64,000 bases of DNA from Nocardia brasiliensis ATCC 700358 (GTDB taxonomy: Bacteria; Actinomycetota; Actinomycetes; Mycobacteriales; Mycobacteriaceae). Shown in pieces: positions 25,790 through 34,682 of the stretch; the stretch's first letter is position 1; every line of letters starts with the position of its first letter. The position numbers and the translations under genes were made by a program. The notes under the pieces were generated by a model. It had not been told where the DNA came from. It worked only from the letters and a program-made list of their open reading frames with translations, and did not search any database. Location of the stretch: contig NC_018681.1 of NCBI RefSeq assembly GCF_000250675.2, forward strand, positions 1,612,001-1,676,000. Direction: 5' to 3'.

Positions 25790-27121
25790 ATGCGTACTTG
25801 GACTCGGCGGGCAGCGGGCGCGGTCGCGGCCTCGCTGGTGGCGCTGCTGGTGCCCGGCACGGCGGTGGCCGTGCCGCCCGGGCCCGTGGCAGGCGTGCCC
25901 GCGCTCGGACCGGATTTCCTGTGGGGCGTCGCCGCGTCCGGCTTCCAATCCGAAGGCCATGTACCGAAGAGCAACTGGACCAACTACATCGAAGACGAGG
26001 GCCTGGACCCGTACGGGAACTCGATCGATTTCTTCGACCGGTACGCCGCCGACATAGATCTCGCGAAATCGCTCGGCGTCAAGGTGTTCCGCATCGGTAT
26101 CGAGTGGGCACGACTGCAACCGGCCGGACCGGACCAGTGGGACGCCGACGGTTTCGCGTTCTACGACAAGGTGGTCGCCAAGATCGTCGCGGCGGGCATG
26201 CGGCCGATGATCACCCTCGATCACTGGGTGTACCCCGGCTGGGCCTTCGACGAGGGTGGCTGGGACTCCGACGGCATGGTGGAACACTGGCTGGCCAACA
26301 TGAAGAAGGTGGTCGACCGGTACGACCGGCGAGATCCCCTGTGGGTCACCATCAACGAGCCGGTCGCCTACATCATGCACGAGGTACACAAGAACGAGAC
26401 CGACCAGCGGGTGATGGAGGACCGGGTCGTCGAGGCGCACAACGCGATCTACGACTACATCCACCAGAAGCGTCGTACCGCGAAGGTGACCAGCAACTTC
26501 GGCTATGTCGCGGGCGAGGACGAGCAGGCCAACGGCCAGATCATCGAAAAGATCCGGGACCGGCTCGATTACGTGGGCGTCGACTACTACTTCGCGCGCG
26601 GCGCCGCCCCGTCCAGCGTGTCCGCCCCGGCCCGGGCCATCGCGGACGCGCAGGTGATCGGCATGTGGCAGCTCCCGTTGCGGACCGAGGGCATCTACTA
26701 TGCGCTGCAACGGTATTCGCGGCTGTTCCCCGGTAAACCGCTCTACGTGGTGGAGAACGGCATGCCCACCGAGGACGGCGCGCCCCGCCTGGACGGCTAC
26801 ACCCGCAGCGACCATCTGCGCGACACCATCTACTGGCTGCAACGGGCCAAGGCCGACGGCATGAACCTGATCGGCTACAACTACTGGAGCATCACCGACA
26901 ACTACGAATGGGGCAGCTACACACCGCGATTCGGGCTCTACCAGGTGGACGTCGCGGCCGACCCCGGTCTGGCGCGCAAGCCGACGGACGCTGTCGCCAC
27001 CTACACCGGGATCATCGGCGACGGCGGCGTCCCCGCCGACTACCAACCGACCCGCGAGCCCGCCCCCTGCCACGTCGTCGACTGGTACAACGGCTGCACC
27101 GACCCCGGCCCCGTCCCGTAA
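25790..27121 (+). CDS. Secreted glycoside hydrolase family 1 (beta-glucosidase-like)
   Basis: 443 residues with an N-terminal signal peptide (RRAAGAVAASLVALLVPGTAVA). GH1 landmarks: FLWGVAASGFQSEG near the start, acid/base Glu in VTINEPVAY, nucleophile Glu in LYVVENGMP, and WSITDNYEW near the C-terminus. It should hydrolyse beta-glycosides outside the cell or at the surface. Most bacterial GH1 enzymes are cytoplasmic, so the signal peptide is notable. A C-terminal extension has two Cys (CHVVDWYNGC) that may form a disulfide. Closed by a terminator shared with the convergent L,D-transpeptidase. Confidence 0.92.
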   Translation: MRTWTRRAAGAVAASLVALLVPGTAVAVPPGPVAGVPALGPDFLWGVAASGFQSEGHVPKSNWTNYIEDEGLDPYGNSIDFFDRYAADIDLAKSLGVKVFRIGIEWARLQPAGPDQWDADGFAFYDKVVAKIVAAGMRPMITLDHWVYPGWAFDEGGWDSDGMVEHWLANMKKVVDRYDRRDPLWVTINEPVAYIMHEVHKNETDQRVMEDRVVEAHNAIYDYIHQKRRTAKVTSNFGYVAGEDEQANGQIIEKIRDRLDYVGVDYYFARGAAPSSVSAPARAIADAQVIGMWQLPLRTEGIYYALQRYSRLFPGKPLYVVENGMPTEDGAPRLDGYTRSDHLRDTIYWLQRAKADGMNLIGYNYWSITDNYEWGSYTPRFGLYQVDVAADPGLARKPTDAVATYTGIIGDGGVPADYQPTREPAPCHVVDWYNGCTDPGPVP

Positions 27122-27137
27122 CCGGCTGGTGGAACGA

Positions 27138-27168
27138 AAACGGGATGTCCGTGCTGGACATCCCGTTT
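27138..27168. terminator. Bidirectional terminator
   Basis: Perfect 13-base arms, AAACGGGATGTCC and its complement, around GTGCT, flanked by A-rich and T-rich ends, between the convergent GH1 and L,D-transpeptidase genes. Confidence 0.88.
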
Positions 27169-27192
27169 CGCATCATGAATGGTGCAGGGTGG

Positions 27193-27711
27193 TTATTCCA
27201 CGACCTGGACGACGTCGCCCGGCTCGAGGTGTCGGTACGTCGCCTCGGCGGCGTCGGGGTTCATCCGGATACAGCCGTGTGACATCGAATCGAGCGGGCC
27301 GATGTGGGTGGCGATGTCGCCGTCGAAGAAGACGGCGAATTCCATCGGAGCATTGTGCATCGTGCTCCAGAAGTGTTCCCGCTTGAAATCGACGTCGAAG
27401 ATGCCGACGTGCGATTCATAGCCCGGCCTGCCGATCTCGATCGGCTTGGGACCGTAGATGGTCTTGCCGTCCTCCATCAGCCACACTTCCTTGGTCGACA
27501 GCCGCATGCACGCGCGCGTCTTCGGCGCGGTGCACGGCGCGTAGACCGGCGCGGGCGGTGGTGGCTGGATGATCGCCGGCGTGCCGATATCGGGGCCGCC
27601 GGGCCATAGCGGTTCGGCCTGCGCGGTGGCCGTCATGGCGAATCCGGCCGCCACGACCCCGGCCACCGCCACGGATCTGACCGCCCAATTCCGAAAACGC
27701 TTACTGCTCAT
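27193..27711 (-). CDS. L,D-transpeptidase (YkuD), secreted
   Basis: 172 residues from ATG 27711 (GAGAGG 11 bases upstream). Signal peptide SVAVAGVVAAGFAMTATAQA, a short Pro-rich linker (IIQPPPPAPVYAP), then a YkuD domain whose catalytic motif is HIGPLDSMSHGCIRM with the nucleophile Cys near residue 147. It is a minimal L,D-transpeptidase without Ig domains, expected to form 3-3 cross-links or attach proteins to peptidoglycan in the cell wall. CAPC and CMR cysteines before the domain might pair. Confidence 0.92.
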   Translation of the reverse strand: MSSKRFRNWAVRSVAVAGVVAAGFAMTATAQAEPLWPGGPDIGTPAIIQPPPPAPVYAPCTAPKTRACMRLSTKEVWLMEDGKTIYGPKPIEIGRPGYESHVGIFDVDFKREHFWSTMHNAPMEFAVFFDGDIATHIGPLDSMSHGCIRMNPDAAEATYRHLEPGDVVQVVE

Positions 27712-27879
27712 CAAATTTCCGACCTCTCTTCGCCTTGCCGCCACACTGCGTGCCGAATGCCAGGGTGATAGGAGTACCTCGTCGCAAAAGCTCCAGAAAT
27801 CCGAGGTGCTGAGATCATCGCGGACGGTGCGCACGTGGTCAATCGCGGCGCGCGAATTGTTAGCCGAACTATCCCGCTA

Positions 27880-29322
27880 TTAGCTGAACAATCCCCCCAA
27901 TGCGCCGCCGCTCTGCCCGGCCTGCTGACCGCCGCCGGTCCCGCCGAGCAGGCCGCCCGGCGGCAATTCCGAGGGCTGCACGATGACGAAGCCGCGACCC
28001 GAGAACGACAGCGTCAAACCCTCGCCGGTGCTGCGGCCGATCAGCCTGCCGAGGCCGAACGAGTCGTTGCGCTTGATCCCGGTTTGCAAGCTCGACGACC
28101 AGGCGACCGCGGCCTGCGGATCGGCGTAGGTCGGCTGATCGACATTCAGCACCACCGGCGAGCCGTGCGTGGTGATGGCGATCCGGCCGCGGCCGGTGAA
28201 GACGCAGTTGAACAGGCCCGCGTTGCTCGCGACGCCGGCTGCGCCCTGCACCCGCTGGATGTTGTAGGACAGCGAGGTATCGAACGCGAGCACGTTGGAG
28301 CCGTTGATGGTGAGTCCGTCGGAGCCGTCGAGATCGATGAGGTGCACGTCGGCGGCGCTGTCGGCGAGGAACAGATCGCCCCGGCCGGACACGTTCATCA
28401 GCGGCACGCCCTCGCCGGTGAGCCGCTGCTGGATGGCGCGGCCGATGCCGCCCGAGCCGAGCGCCTTGAACTGCATGTCGCCCTGGTAGGCGACCATCGA
28501 CCCGGCCCGCGCCATGACCTCGCCGTTGACGGCGACCTTGATCATCTTGCTGCCCTGCTTCTGGATACCGACGCCGTTGACCTCGGCGTGGCTGGGGTTG
28601 AACAGATCGCTCTGCATCGGCAGTGCTCCTTGCTGAGGTGCGGGCGCGGCGGGCGGCGGATAGGCGGGCGCCGCAGGGTACTGGGGTGCGGCCGGATGCG
28701 GTGGCGGCGCGGAATATTGAGGCGGGGCCGCGTACTGGGGCGGTGCGGCGTACTGCGGTGGCGTCGCGGGCGGCGCCTGTCCGTAACCGGGTGCGGCGGT
28801 GGGCGGACTCGGTGGCGGGGCGGGCTCGTCGTCGATGTTCACGCCGAACGCGGTCGCGATACCGGCCAGGCCGTTGTCGTAGCCCTGGCCGACCGCGCGC
28901 ACCTTCCAGGCGGCGCCGCGCCGGTAGATCTCCACGCAGACGACGGCCGTCTCGGTGGTGAGTCCGTCCAGCGGGAAAGTCAGTGTCCCGGAATCGGATC
29001 CGATGGTCGAGAGCAGCGTGCCCGCGCCCGCGAAGGTGGGCGGTCCGCTGCCGTCCAGGCTGGCGGTGACGACGACCCGGTCCACATCGGCGGGCAGGGC
29101 GCTGGTCTGCACGTCCACCATGTCGCCGCGGCCGCTGCCGTGCCGGTAGGTGACGCCCGGACCGACCGGCTGGTTGAAGAACACGAAGTCGGCGTCGGAA
29201 CGGACCCGTCCGTCCGTGCCGAGCAGCAGCGCCGACACGTCCACGCCGGCGGCGCAGGCGACGGTGACCGTCATCCGGTCGGCGGGCGCGGGCCGGTTCT
29301 CCCCGCGAGCCAGGGCCGTCAC
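27880..29322 (-). CDS. TerD-AIM24 fusion protein
   Basis: 480 residues in three parts. Residues 1-165 are a TerD-like domain (ALARGENRP start, VDVSALLLG, DADFVFFNQP, VCVEIYRRGAAWKVRAVGQGY). Residues about 166-250 are a Pro/Ala/Tyr-rich linker with PPQYAAPPQY-type repeats. Residues 250-480 are an AIM24 domain (MQSDLFNPSHAEVNG, GEVMARAGSMVAYQGDM, SGRGFVIVQPSE). TerD proteins bind Ca2+ and belong to stress/tellurite-type systems; AIM24 is a beta-sandwich domain of unclear role. Start is GTG 29322. Another TerD gene is at 40040. Confidence 0.9.
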   Translation of the reverse strand: MTALARGENRPAPADRMTVTVACAAGVDVSALLLGTDGRVRSDADFVFFNQPVGPGVTYRHGSGRGDMVDVQTSALPADVDRVVVTASLDGSGPPTFAGAGTLLSTIGSDSGTLTFPLDGLTTETAVVCVEIYRRGAAWKVRAVGQGYDNGLAGIATAFGVNIDDEPAPPPSPPTAAPGYGQAPPATPPQYAAPPQYAAPPQYSAPPPHPAAPQYPAAPAYPPPAAPAPQQGALPMQSDLFNPSHAEVNGVGIQKQGSKMIKVAVNGEVMARAGSMVAYQGDMQFKALGSGGIGRAIQQRLTGEGVPLMNVSGRGDLFLADSAADVHLIDLDGSDGLTINGSNVLAFDTSLSYNIQRVQGAAGVASNAGLFNCVFTGRGRIAITTHGSPVVLNVDQPTYADPQAAVAWSSSLQTGIKRNDSFGLGRLIGRSTGEGLTLSFSGRGFVIVQPSELPPGGLLGGTGGGQQAGQSGGALGGLFS

Positions 29323-29434
29323 CGCGACCCGCCCGGGTCGAATGCCATCCGATTCACGGCATCAAGTGTGTCCCGAGTTCGTCCCGTGCGCTACCACCCG
29401 CGCCGGAGCGCCGAGCGCGCTGCGCGTCCGGGCA

Positions 29435-29463
29435 TTGACAGTTAGTGACCGATCGGTTGCAAT
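29435..29463 (+). promoter_or_regulatory. Promoter with TetR-type operator in the spacer
   Basis: TTGACA (29435-29440), a 17-base spacer and TGCAAT (29458-29463). The palindrome ACCGATCGGT occupies 29448-29457 at the end of the spacer, so a repressor bound there would block polymerase. It drives the amidohydrolase-tetR pair starting at 29470. Confidence 0.72.
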
Positions 29464-29469
29464 GTTGGA

Positions 29470-31215
29470 GTGAGCTACGACACCATCATCAAGAGCGGCC
29501 GCTGGTTCGACGGGGCAGGCTCGGCCTCCGCTGTGCGCCATCTGGGACTCCGCGGCGACCGGGTGGTCGCAGTCTCGGCCGACCCGCTCGACGAGACCGG
29601 CTGCGGGCGGGTCGTCGACGCCGCGGGCAAGTGGGTGGTGCCCGGGATGATCGACATCCACACGCACTACGACGTCGAGGTGCTGAAGACGCCCGCACTG
29701 TCGGAGTCGGTGCGTCACGGCATCACCACGGTGCTGCTCGGGTCGTGCTCGCTGTCCACCGTGCACGTCGGCGCCACCGATGCGGGCGACCTGTTCGGCC
29801 GCGTCGAGGCCATCCCTCGCCGGCACGTCATCGAGGCGGTCGAGCAGACCAAGACCTGGCACTCGGCGCGCGAATACATCGCCGCGCTGGAGGAACTGCC
29901 GCTGGGGCCGAATATCGCCGCGATGCTCGGGCATTCCGATATCCGCACCGCATTGCTGGGCCTGGACCGGGCCACCCGCAAAGACGTGCGCCCGACCGAG
30001 GCCGAACTCGCCGCGATGGAATCGGCCTTGACCGAAGCGCTCGACGCCGGGTTCGTCGGAATGTCGGCCCAGCAACTGCTGTTCGACAAGCTCGACGGTG
30101 ACACCTGCCGGTCCCGGACGCTGCCCTCGACCTACGCCAAGGCGCGAGAACGCCGTCGGCTCAACGCGATTCTGCGCAAGCGGGGGCGAATCCTGCAGGC
30201 GGGCCCCGATATCGCCTCGGTGCGCAGCATCGCCGCGATGACGCTGAGCACCCTGGGCATTTTCCGTAAGCAGTTGAAGACCACGCTGCTCTCGGCCGCG
30301 GACATCAAGGCGAATCCGGCCCTGGTGCACATCATGGGACCGCTCGCGCGCGCGTTGAACGCGCTGGGCGGCGATTTCCGCTGGCAGCACCTGCCGGTGC
30401 CGTTCGAGGTCTACGCCGACGGCATCGATCTGGTGATCTTCGAGGAATTCGGTTCCGGCGCAGCGGCATTGCACCTCGCCGATCAGGTCGAGCGCAACGC
30501 GCTGCTCCAGGACGAGACCTATCGGCGGCAATTCCGGAAGGACTACGACGCGAAATTCGGCATGCGGGTGTGGCATCGCGACTTCTTCGACGCCGAAATC
30601 GTCGCCTGCCCGGACGATTCGGTGATCGGCAAGACCTTCGGGCAGGTGGGGGTCGAGCGCGGTGGCCTGCATCCGGTCGACGCGTTCCTCGACCTGGTGC
30701 TCGAGCACGGCACCAAAGTGCGCTGGCGGACCACCATTTCCAATCACCGGCCGGAGTTCCTGGCCAAACTGGGTGCGGATCCCGGTGTGCAACTGGGCTT
30801 CTCGGATGCGGGCGCGCACCTGCGGAACATGGCGTTCTACAACTTCGGGCTGCGCTTCCTGCGCCGGGTGCACGAGGCGGAGCAGGCGGGCCGCCCGTTC
30901 CTGTCGCTCGAGCGCGCGGTGTACCGGATGACCGGTGAACTCGCGGACTGGTACGGCATCGACGCGGGGCACCTGCGCGAGGGTGATCGCGCCGATCTGG
31001 TGGTGATCGACCCGGCGCACCTGGACGCCACGCTGGACGACTACGCGGAAAGCCCCGTCGCACAGTATGACAACCTGTCCCGCATGGTGAATCGCAACGA
31101 CGGCGCGGTTTCGGCCGTCTTCATCGGCGGCGAGTACGTCTTCGGCGACGGCACCGCCGCGCCTGCCCTCGGCACCCAGCGCACGGGTCGTTTCCTCAGG
31201 TCACTGGCCCGGTGA
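29470..31215 (+). CDS. D-aminoacylase-type amidohydrolase
   Basis: 581 residues from GTG 29470 (GGAG just upstream). Amidohydrolase superfamily: DIHTHYDVEV near residue 60 gives the first metal-binding HxH, later HIMGP, TTISNHRPEF and GFSDAGAHLRNMAFYN supply further ligands, and the C-terminal part is a small beta domain (GDRADLVVIDPAHLD). It fits the N-acyl-D-amino-acid deacylase group, of which actinobacteria carry many versions of unknown substrate. Operonic with a TetR gene whose start codon overlaps its stop, so the pair is likely an inducible catabolic unit. Confidence 0.9.
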   Translation: MSYDTIIKSGRWFDGAGSASAVRHLGLRGDRVVAVSADPLDETGCGRVVDAAGKWVVPGMIDIHTHYDVEVLKTPALSESVRHGITTVLLGSCSLSTVHVGATDAGDLFGRVEAIPRRHVIEAVEQTKTWHSAREYIAALEELPLGPNIAAMLGHSDIRTALLGLDRATRKDVRPTEAELAAMESALTEALDAGFVGMSAQQLLFDKLDGDTCRSRTLPSTYAKARERRRLNAILRKRGRILQAGPDIASVRSIAAMTLSTLGIFRKQLKTTLLSAADIKANPALVHIMGPLARALNALGGDFRWQHLPVPFEVYADGIDLVIFEEFGSGAAALHLADQVERNALLQDETYRRQFRKDYDAKFGMRVWHRDFFDAEIVACPDDSVIGKTFGQVGVERGGLHPVDAFLDLVLEHGTKVRWRTTISNHRPEFLAKLGADPGVQLGFSDAGAHLRNMAFYNFGLRFLRRVHEAEQAGRPFLSLERAVYRMTGELADWYGIDAGHLREGDRADLVVIDPAHLDATLDDYAESPVAQYDNLSRMVNRNDGAVSAVFIGGEYVFGDGTAAPALGTQRTGRFLRSLAR

Positions 31216-31859
31216 GCGAACAGCAGCGACGACCACCGGCGCTGCGCCGGACCCAGGCCGAACGGCGCGCCTCGACCATCGCCAAGCTGGTCGAGGCGAC
31301 CATCGAGACCATCGCCGAAGTCGGTTACCACAACGCCTCGCTCGGCGAGATCAGCCGGCGCGCGGGTGTTTCCAAGGGAGGCATCTTCCGGCACTTCGAC
31401 TCGCGTATCGACCTGGTCGTGGCGGCCGCGGAGGAGGTCGGTCGCCGGCACATGCGCGCGTTCGACAACATCCGGACCCGCGAGAATGCCGATCGCCCAC
31501 TGGATGTGACGCACGTGCTGCACCGGGCGCGCAATCAGATCCGGCAGGAAACCAACACGGTCTGGTTCGAACTGCTGGTGGCCGCGCGCACCGAACCGGA
31601 ACTGCGCGCTCGCCTCGCGCCGGTGACCAAGGCGCTGATCGATGATGTCGAACGCGTCGCGGTCGCCGCGCTGACGCCCGGGATGCCCGCGGATATCGCC
31701 CGCCTGCTGGTCACTTCGATTGTGCACATGTTCGACGGTGAAGCGATCTTGCGCGCCGCCTATCCGCGGCCCGAACTCGAGGACGCGCGCATCGAATACT
31801 TCTCCGGCGTCTTCCAGCACCTGATCACCGAGCACGGGCGCATCGACCCGAGTTCGTGA
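31212..31859 (+). CDS. TetR/AcrR-family regulator
   Basis: 215 residues; GTG 31212 overlaps the amidohydrolase stop. HTH region: NASLGEISRRAGVSKGGIFRHFDSR (about residues 38-62). The rest is a helical effector domain. It probably represses the promoter at 29435 through the ACCGATCGGT element and may also act at the GACCGATCGGTC site that follows it at 31911. Confidence 0.92.
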   Translation: MSEQQRRPPALRRTQAERRASTIAKLVEATIETIAEVGYHNASLGEISRRAGVSKGGIFRHFDSRIDLVVAAAEEVGRRHMRAFDNIRTRENADRPLDVTHVLHRARNQIRQETNTVWFELLVAARTEPELRARLAPVTKALIDDVERVAVAALTPGMPADIARLLVTSIVHMFDGEAILRAAYPRPELEDARIEYFSGVFQHLITEHGRIDPSS

Positions 31860-31910
31860 CGCCACCGGGGGCGCTGATCAGCGCTTGTGACCCTGAGCAC
31901 AAGACTGTAC

Positions 31911-31922
31911 GACCGATCGGTC
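31911..31922. promoter_or_regulatory. TetR-type operator candidate
   Basis: GACCGATCGGTC, a perfect 12-base palindrome. It lies 33 bp before the 31955 fragment gene. Just upstream are a perfect GCGCTGATCAGCGC palindrome (31871-31884) and a CTTGTG-N8-CACAAG inverted repeat (31884-31903) that may terminate the tetR transcript. Confidence 0.6.
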
Positions 31923-31954
31923 AGATTGTAGCGTGACGGTAGGACTTCCGGCCG

Positions 31955-32134
31955 ATGTTCCAGTACAGCCCGGTGGTCGGTGTGGAGCCTGCCGAGTCGG
32001 GGCTGCCGCTCAACTTCGTGATCACAAGCTTCGACGGACGGCTGGGCGTCGACCTGATGTTGCCCACCGAACCGGACGACCGCGCCCGCGCGATCGTGGC
32101 GGCAGTGCACCGTCGACTGTCGGGCATTCGATAG
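31955..32134 (+). pseudogene. C-terminal fragment related to WS/DGAT acyltransferases
   Basis: A 59-codon frame with AGGA upstream of ATG 31955. Its sequence (YSPVVGVEPAESGLPLNF, then VITSFDGRLGVDLMLP) resembles the end of wax-ester synthase/diacylglycerol acyltransferase proteins, which are about 460 residues with an HHxxxDG motif that is absent here. It is therefore either a remnant or a small stand-alone protein. It sits directly behind a TetR-type operator, suggesting that a full regulated gene was once present. Confidence 0.5.
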
Positions 32135-32138
32135 GGAC

Positions 32139-32154
32139 TATGGACTACACCATA
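32139..32154. promoter_or_regulatory. Inverted repeat upstream of crotonase
   Basis: TATGG-ACTACA-CCATA, five-base perfect arms, 22 bp before ATG 32177. Possible operator. Confidence 0.35.
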
Positions 32155-32176
32155 ATTCTGCGGTTGACTGGAGCCC

Positions 32177-32959
32177 ATGGCCGACACAGTCACCGTCGAA
32201 CGCGACGGACACGTCCTGCTCATCGGGCTCAATCGCCCCGATAAGCGCAACGCCTTCACGCTGGAGATGCTCGCCGAGCTGTCCCGGGCCTACGCCCTGC
32301 TCGAACGCGACGACGACCTGCGCGCCGGTGTCCTGTTCGCGCACGGTGACCACTTCACCGCGGGCCTCGACCTGGTCGACGTCGCGCCGGCCCTCGCCTC
32401 CGGCGCGATCACCTACCCCGAGGACGGTCTCGACCCGTGGCGATTGGACTATCGCTGGACCAAGCCGGTGGTCGCGGTCGCGCAGGGACGCTGCCTGACG
32501 CTGGGCATCGAGCTGCTGCTGGCCGCCGATATCCGGATCGCCGCCGCGGACGCCCGATTCAGTCAGTTGGAAGTGCGCCGCGGCATCTACCCGTTCGGCG
32601 GTGCGACGCTGCGGTTCTGGCGGGAGGCAGGCTGGGGCAACGCGATGCGCTGGGTGTTGACCGGGGCCGAATTCGATGCCGCGGAAGCGTTGCGCATCGG
32701 GCTGGTGCAACAGGTCGCGCCCGACGCGGCCGCCGCGCTCGCGGCCGCGCGGGCATTGGCCACCGAGATCGCCGAGGACTCGGCGCCGTTGGGCGTGCGG
32801 GCCATCCTCGCCTCCGCGCATCGTGCGCGGGCAGAAGGCGATGCCGCGGCCGCCGAACATCTCGTCGGTGATGTCACCGCGCTGTTCGCCACCGCGGACG
32901 GCGCGGAAGGGATTCAGTCGTTCGTCGAACGGCGGAAGGCGAACTTCATCGGCCGTTGA
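32177..32959 (+). CDS. Crotonase-family enoyl-CoA hydratase/isomerase
   Basis: 260 residues. Crotonase fold with NRPDKRNAFTLEML, the oxyanion-hole segment FTAGLDLVDVAP and VAVAQGRCLTLGIELLLAADIRIAA. The two Glu of classical enoyl-CoA hydratase are not both evident: the second site reads FSQLEVRRGIYPFGGAT. A different reaction on acyl-CoA is therefore possible. It stands alone; its last 14 bp overlap the 3' end of the MEDS gene on the opposite strand. Confidence 0.9.
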   Translation: MADTVTVERDGHVLLIGLNRPDKRNAFTLEMLAELSRAYALLERDDDLRAGVLFAHGDHFTAGLDLVDVAPALASGAITYPEDGLDPWRLDYRWTKPVVAVAQGRCLTLGIELLLAADIRIAAADARFSQLEVRRGIYPFGGATLRFWREAGWGNAMRWVLTGAEFDAAEALRIGLVQQVAPDAAAALAAARALATEIAEDSAPLGVRAILASAHRARAEGDAAAAEHLVGDVTALFATADGAEGIQSFVERRKANFIGR

Positions 32960-33911
32960 CCGGCTCGCCGAGCCGCAGATCCACCTGCAACGTGGTGCCG
33001 TGCCCGCCGGTGTGCATGCGGACCAGGTCGGCGAGCTGGTTCACCAGCAGCAGTCCGCGCCCGCCGAACTGGAACGGCTGCGGCGGCAGGCGGCCGGCGA
33101 GGGGGTTGCTGATGTGTCCCGCGTCGCGGATCTGACAGCGCATCCGCGTGCCTTCCACCCACAGGGCGAGCGTGCCGCGGCCACCGCCGTGCACCACCGA
33201 ATTGGTGGTGGTTTCACCGATCAGCAGTTCGAGGTCCACGAGGCGGTCCTCGGTCATGCCTGTGCGGCGGGCGAACTCGACCGCGCGGTGCCGGGTGCCG
33301 GTGAGCGATGCGGCGTCGAAGTCGATGACGGGCACGTCCGCGGGGGGAGCGGGCAGCGGTTCGTTGTATCGGCTGACGATGGAGTCGGGATCGTAGGCGG
33401 CACTGGAGCGTTCGCCGTCACCGTCGATCAGCGTGGGATGCGTCGCGGTGGCGTCCGCGAGCACCGCCGCGTCGAGGGCGGTGGTGTCGTACGGGCACAG
33501 GATGCTGACCTCGCGCCCCGCGAACGCGGCGTTGATCAACGCCTCGTGCTGCGCACAGGCCGGGTACTCCCACGCCGAGCGGCCCGCCCAGATCGGTTCG
33601 CCGATGATCCGCACCCGTCCGGTCGGGTAGCGATCGGCGAAGGCGCGCAATACGCCGGGAATGATGCGGCCGGGGTTGCGGCCCTCGACGGTCATGTCCA
33701 TGAGTCGAACCGCGTCCGCGTCGGCGCCGAGCGCGTCCCGGATCAGTGCGAGGTTCGGGCCCGGGACCGAGGCTGCCACGGGCTCGTCCTCGGCCAGCCC
33801 CGCTCGAATGAACCCGATGGTGCCCGCCAGATACTCCTCGGCATCGCGATAGAACAGCGCCGGATGGACGAACTGCCCGGTGTTCGGCGGTCCGGCTACT
33901 GTGCTGGTCAT
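32946..33911 (-). CDS. MEDS-domain sensor with anti-sigma HATPase
   Basis: 321 residues from ATG 33911. Residues 15-180 match the MEDS sensory domain (HPALFYRDAEEYLAGTIGFIR start; EPIWAGRSAWEYPACAQHEALIN). Residues about 210-320 are a RsbW-like HATPase (ELLIGETTTNSVVHGG N-box, DAGH G1 region, GGRGLLLVNQLADLVRM G2 region). Such proteins act in anti-sigma-factor networks controlling stress sigma factors. No sigma factor or antagonist gene is adjacent. Confidence 0.9.
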   Translation of the reverse strand: MTSTVAGPPNTGQFVHPALFYRDAEEYLAGTIGFIRAGLAEDEPVAASVPGPNLALIRDALGADADAVRLMDMTVEGRNPGRIIPGVLRAFADRYPTGRVRIIGEPIWAGRSAWEYPACAQHEALINAAFAGREVSILCPYDTTALDAAVLADATATHPTLIDGDGERSSAAYDPDSIVSRYNEPLPAPPADVPVIDFDAASLTGTRHRAVEFARRTGMTEDRLVDLELLIGETTTNSVVHGGGRGTLALWVEGTRMRCQIRDAGHISNPLAGRLPPQPFQFGGRGLLLVNQLADLVRMHTGGHGTTLQVDLRLGEPVNGR

Positions 33912-34014
33912 CGGTTGGTCTACCTCGATCTCGGGCAGGAGGCCGACGCGGCCCATCTGGCTCTGCCAGTCCAGTGTCCAGGGTGCCGGGCGCGTTGTCA
34001 GCCCCGGCCCCGGC

Positions 34015-34659
34015 TCAGGACTCCGGCAGCAGCGCAGGGTCGGTGCACCACGCCCGCAGGCGCGACAGGACCGCGGCGCGCGACTGCGCGAACGCGGACT
34101 CGAAATCCAGCAGGCGCGAACGCGGGACCGCGCCGGAGCCGAGGGCGTCGAGTTCGAACGCGAGCACGCCCGGGTCGGTCTCCGGCCGGAGTTCGCCGGA
34201 CTCGACCGCGTCGCGAATTATCGACTGCACGAACATATCCCATTCGCGGGCCAGTTCGGCCAGGCGGTCGTGCACCGACCCGGGCCGATCGTCGAACTCG
34301 GCTTGGATGGCCACGAAGAAGCAGCCGCCGGGCAGTTTCTTGTCGGTATAGAACTGCAGCCGCGCTTCGTGTAGCGCCCACAATTGCCGCACGCCGGCTG
34401 GTGCGCGCAAAGCCGGCTGCACCACCAGTTCCGCCCATTGCCGCCGGGCGCGCTCGATGGCCGCCAGTTGCAGTTCTTCTTTGTCTCGCCAGAGGGAGAA
34501 CAGCCCGGATTTGCTCACGCCCGCCGCGGCGGCGACGTGACCCATGCTCAATCCGTCCAATCCCTCGACGGAGGCCAGTGCTACGACGGCGTCCAAGACG
34601 ACGGTCCGTGCGCGATCGCCGCGGGCCCGGCGGCCGTCGCTCGGAGTGCTTTGCGCCAT
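34015..34659 (-). CDS. TetR/AcrR-family regulator
   Basis: 214 residues. HTH in LSMGHVAAAAGVSKSGLFSLWRDK (about residues 37-60). The C-terminal domain (LHEARLQFYTDKKLPGGCFFVAIQAEFDD) is the TetR_C_6 type. A perfect palindrome at 34683-34698, 24 bp before its start codon, is the likely autoregulatory operator and shares its core with sites at 29448 and 31911. Divergent partners are not present: the upstream gene is on the same strand. Confidence 0.9.
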   Translation of the reverse strand: MAQSTPSDGRRARGDRARTVVLDAVVALASVEGLDGLSMGHVAAAAGVSKSGLFSLWRDKEELQLAAIERARRQWAELVVQPALRAPAGVRQLWALHEARLQFYTDKKLPGGCFFVAIQAEFDDRPGSVHDRLAELAREWDMFVQSIIRDAVESGELRPETDPGVLAFELDALGSGAVPRSRLLDFESAFAQSRAAVLSRLRAWCTDPALLPES

Positions 34660-34682
34660 CGGCCCAGTTTATCGCGATACGT

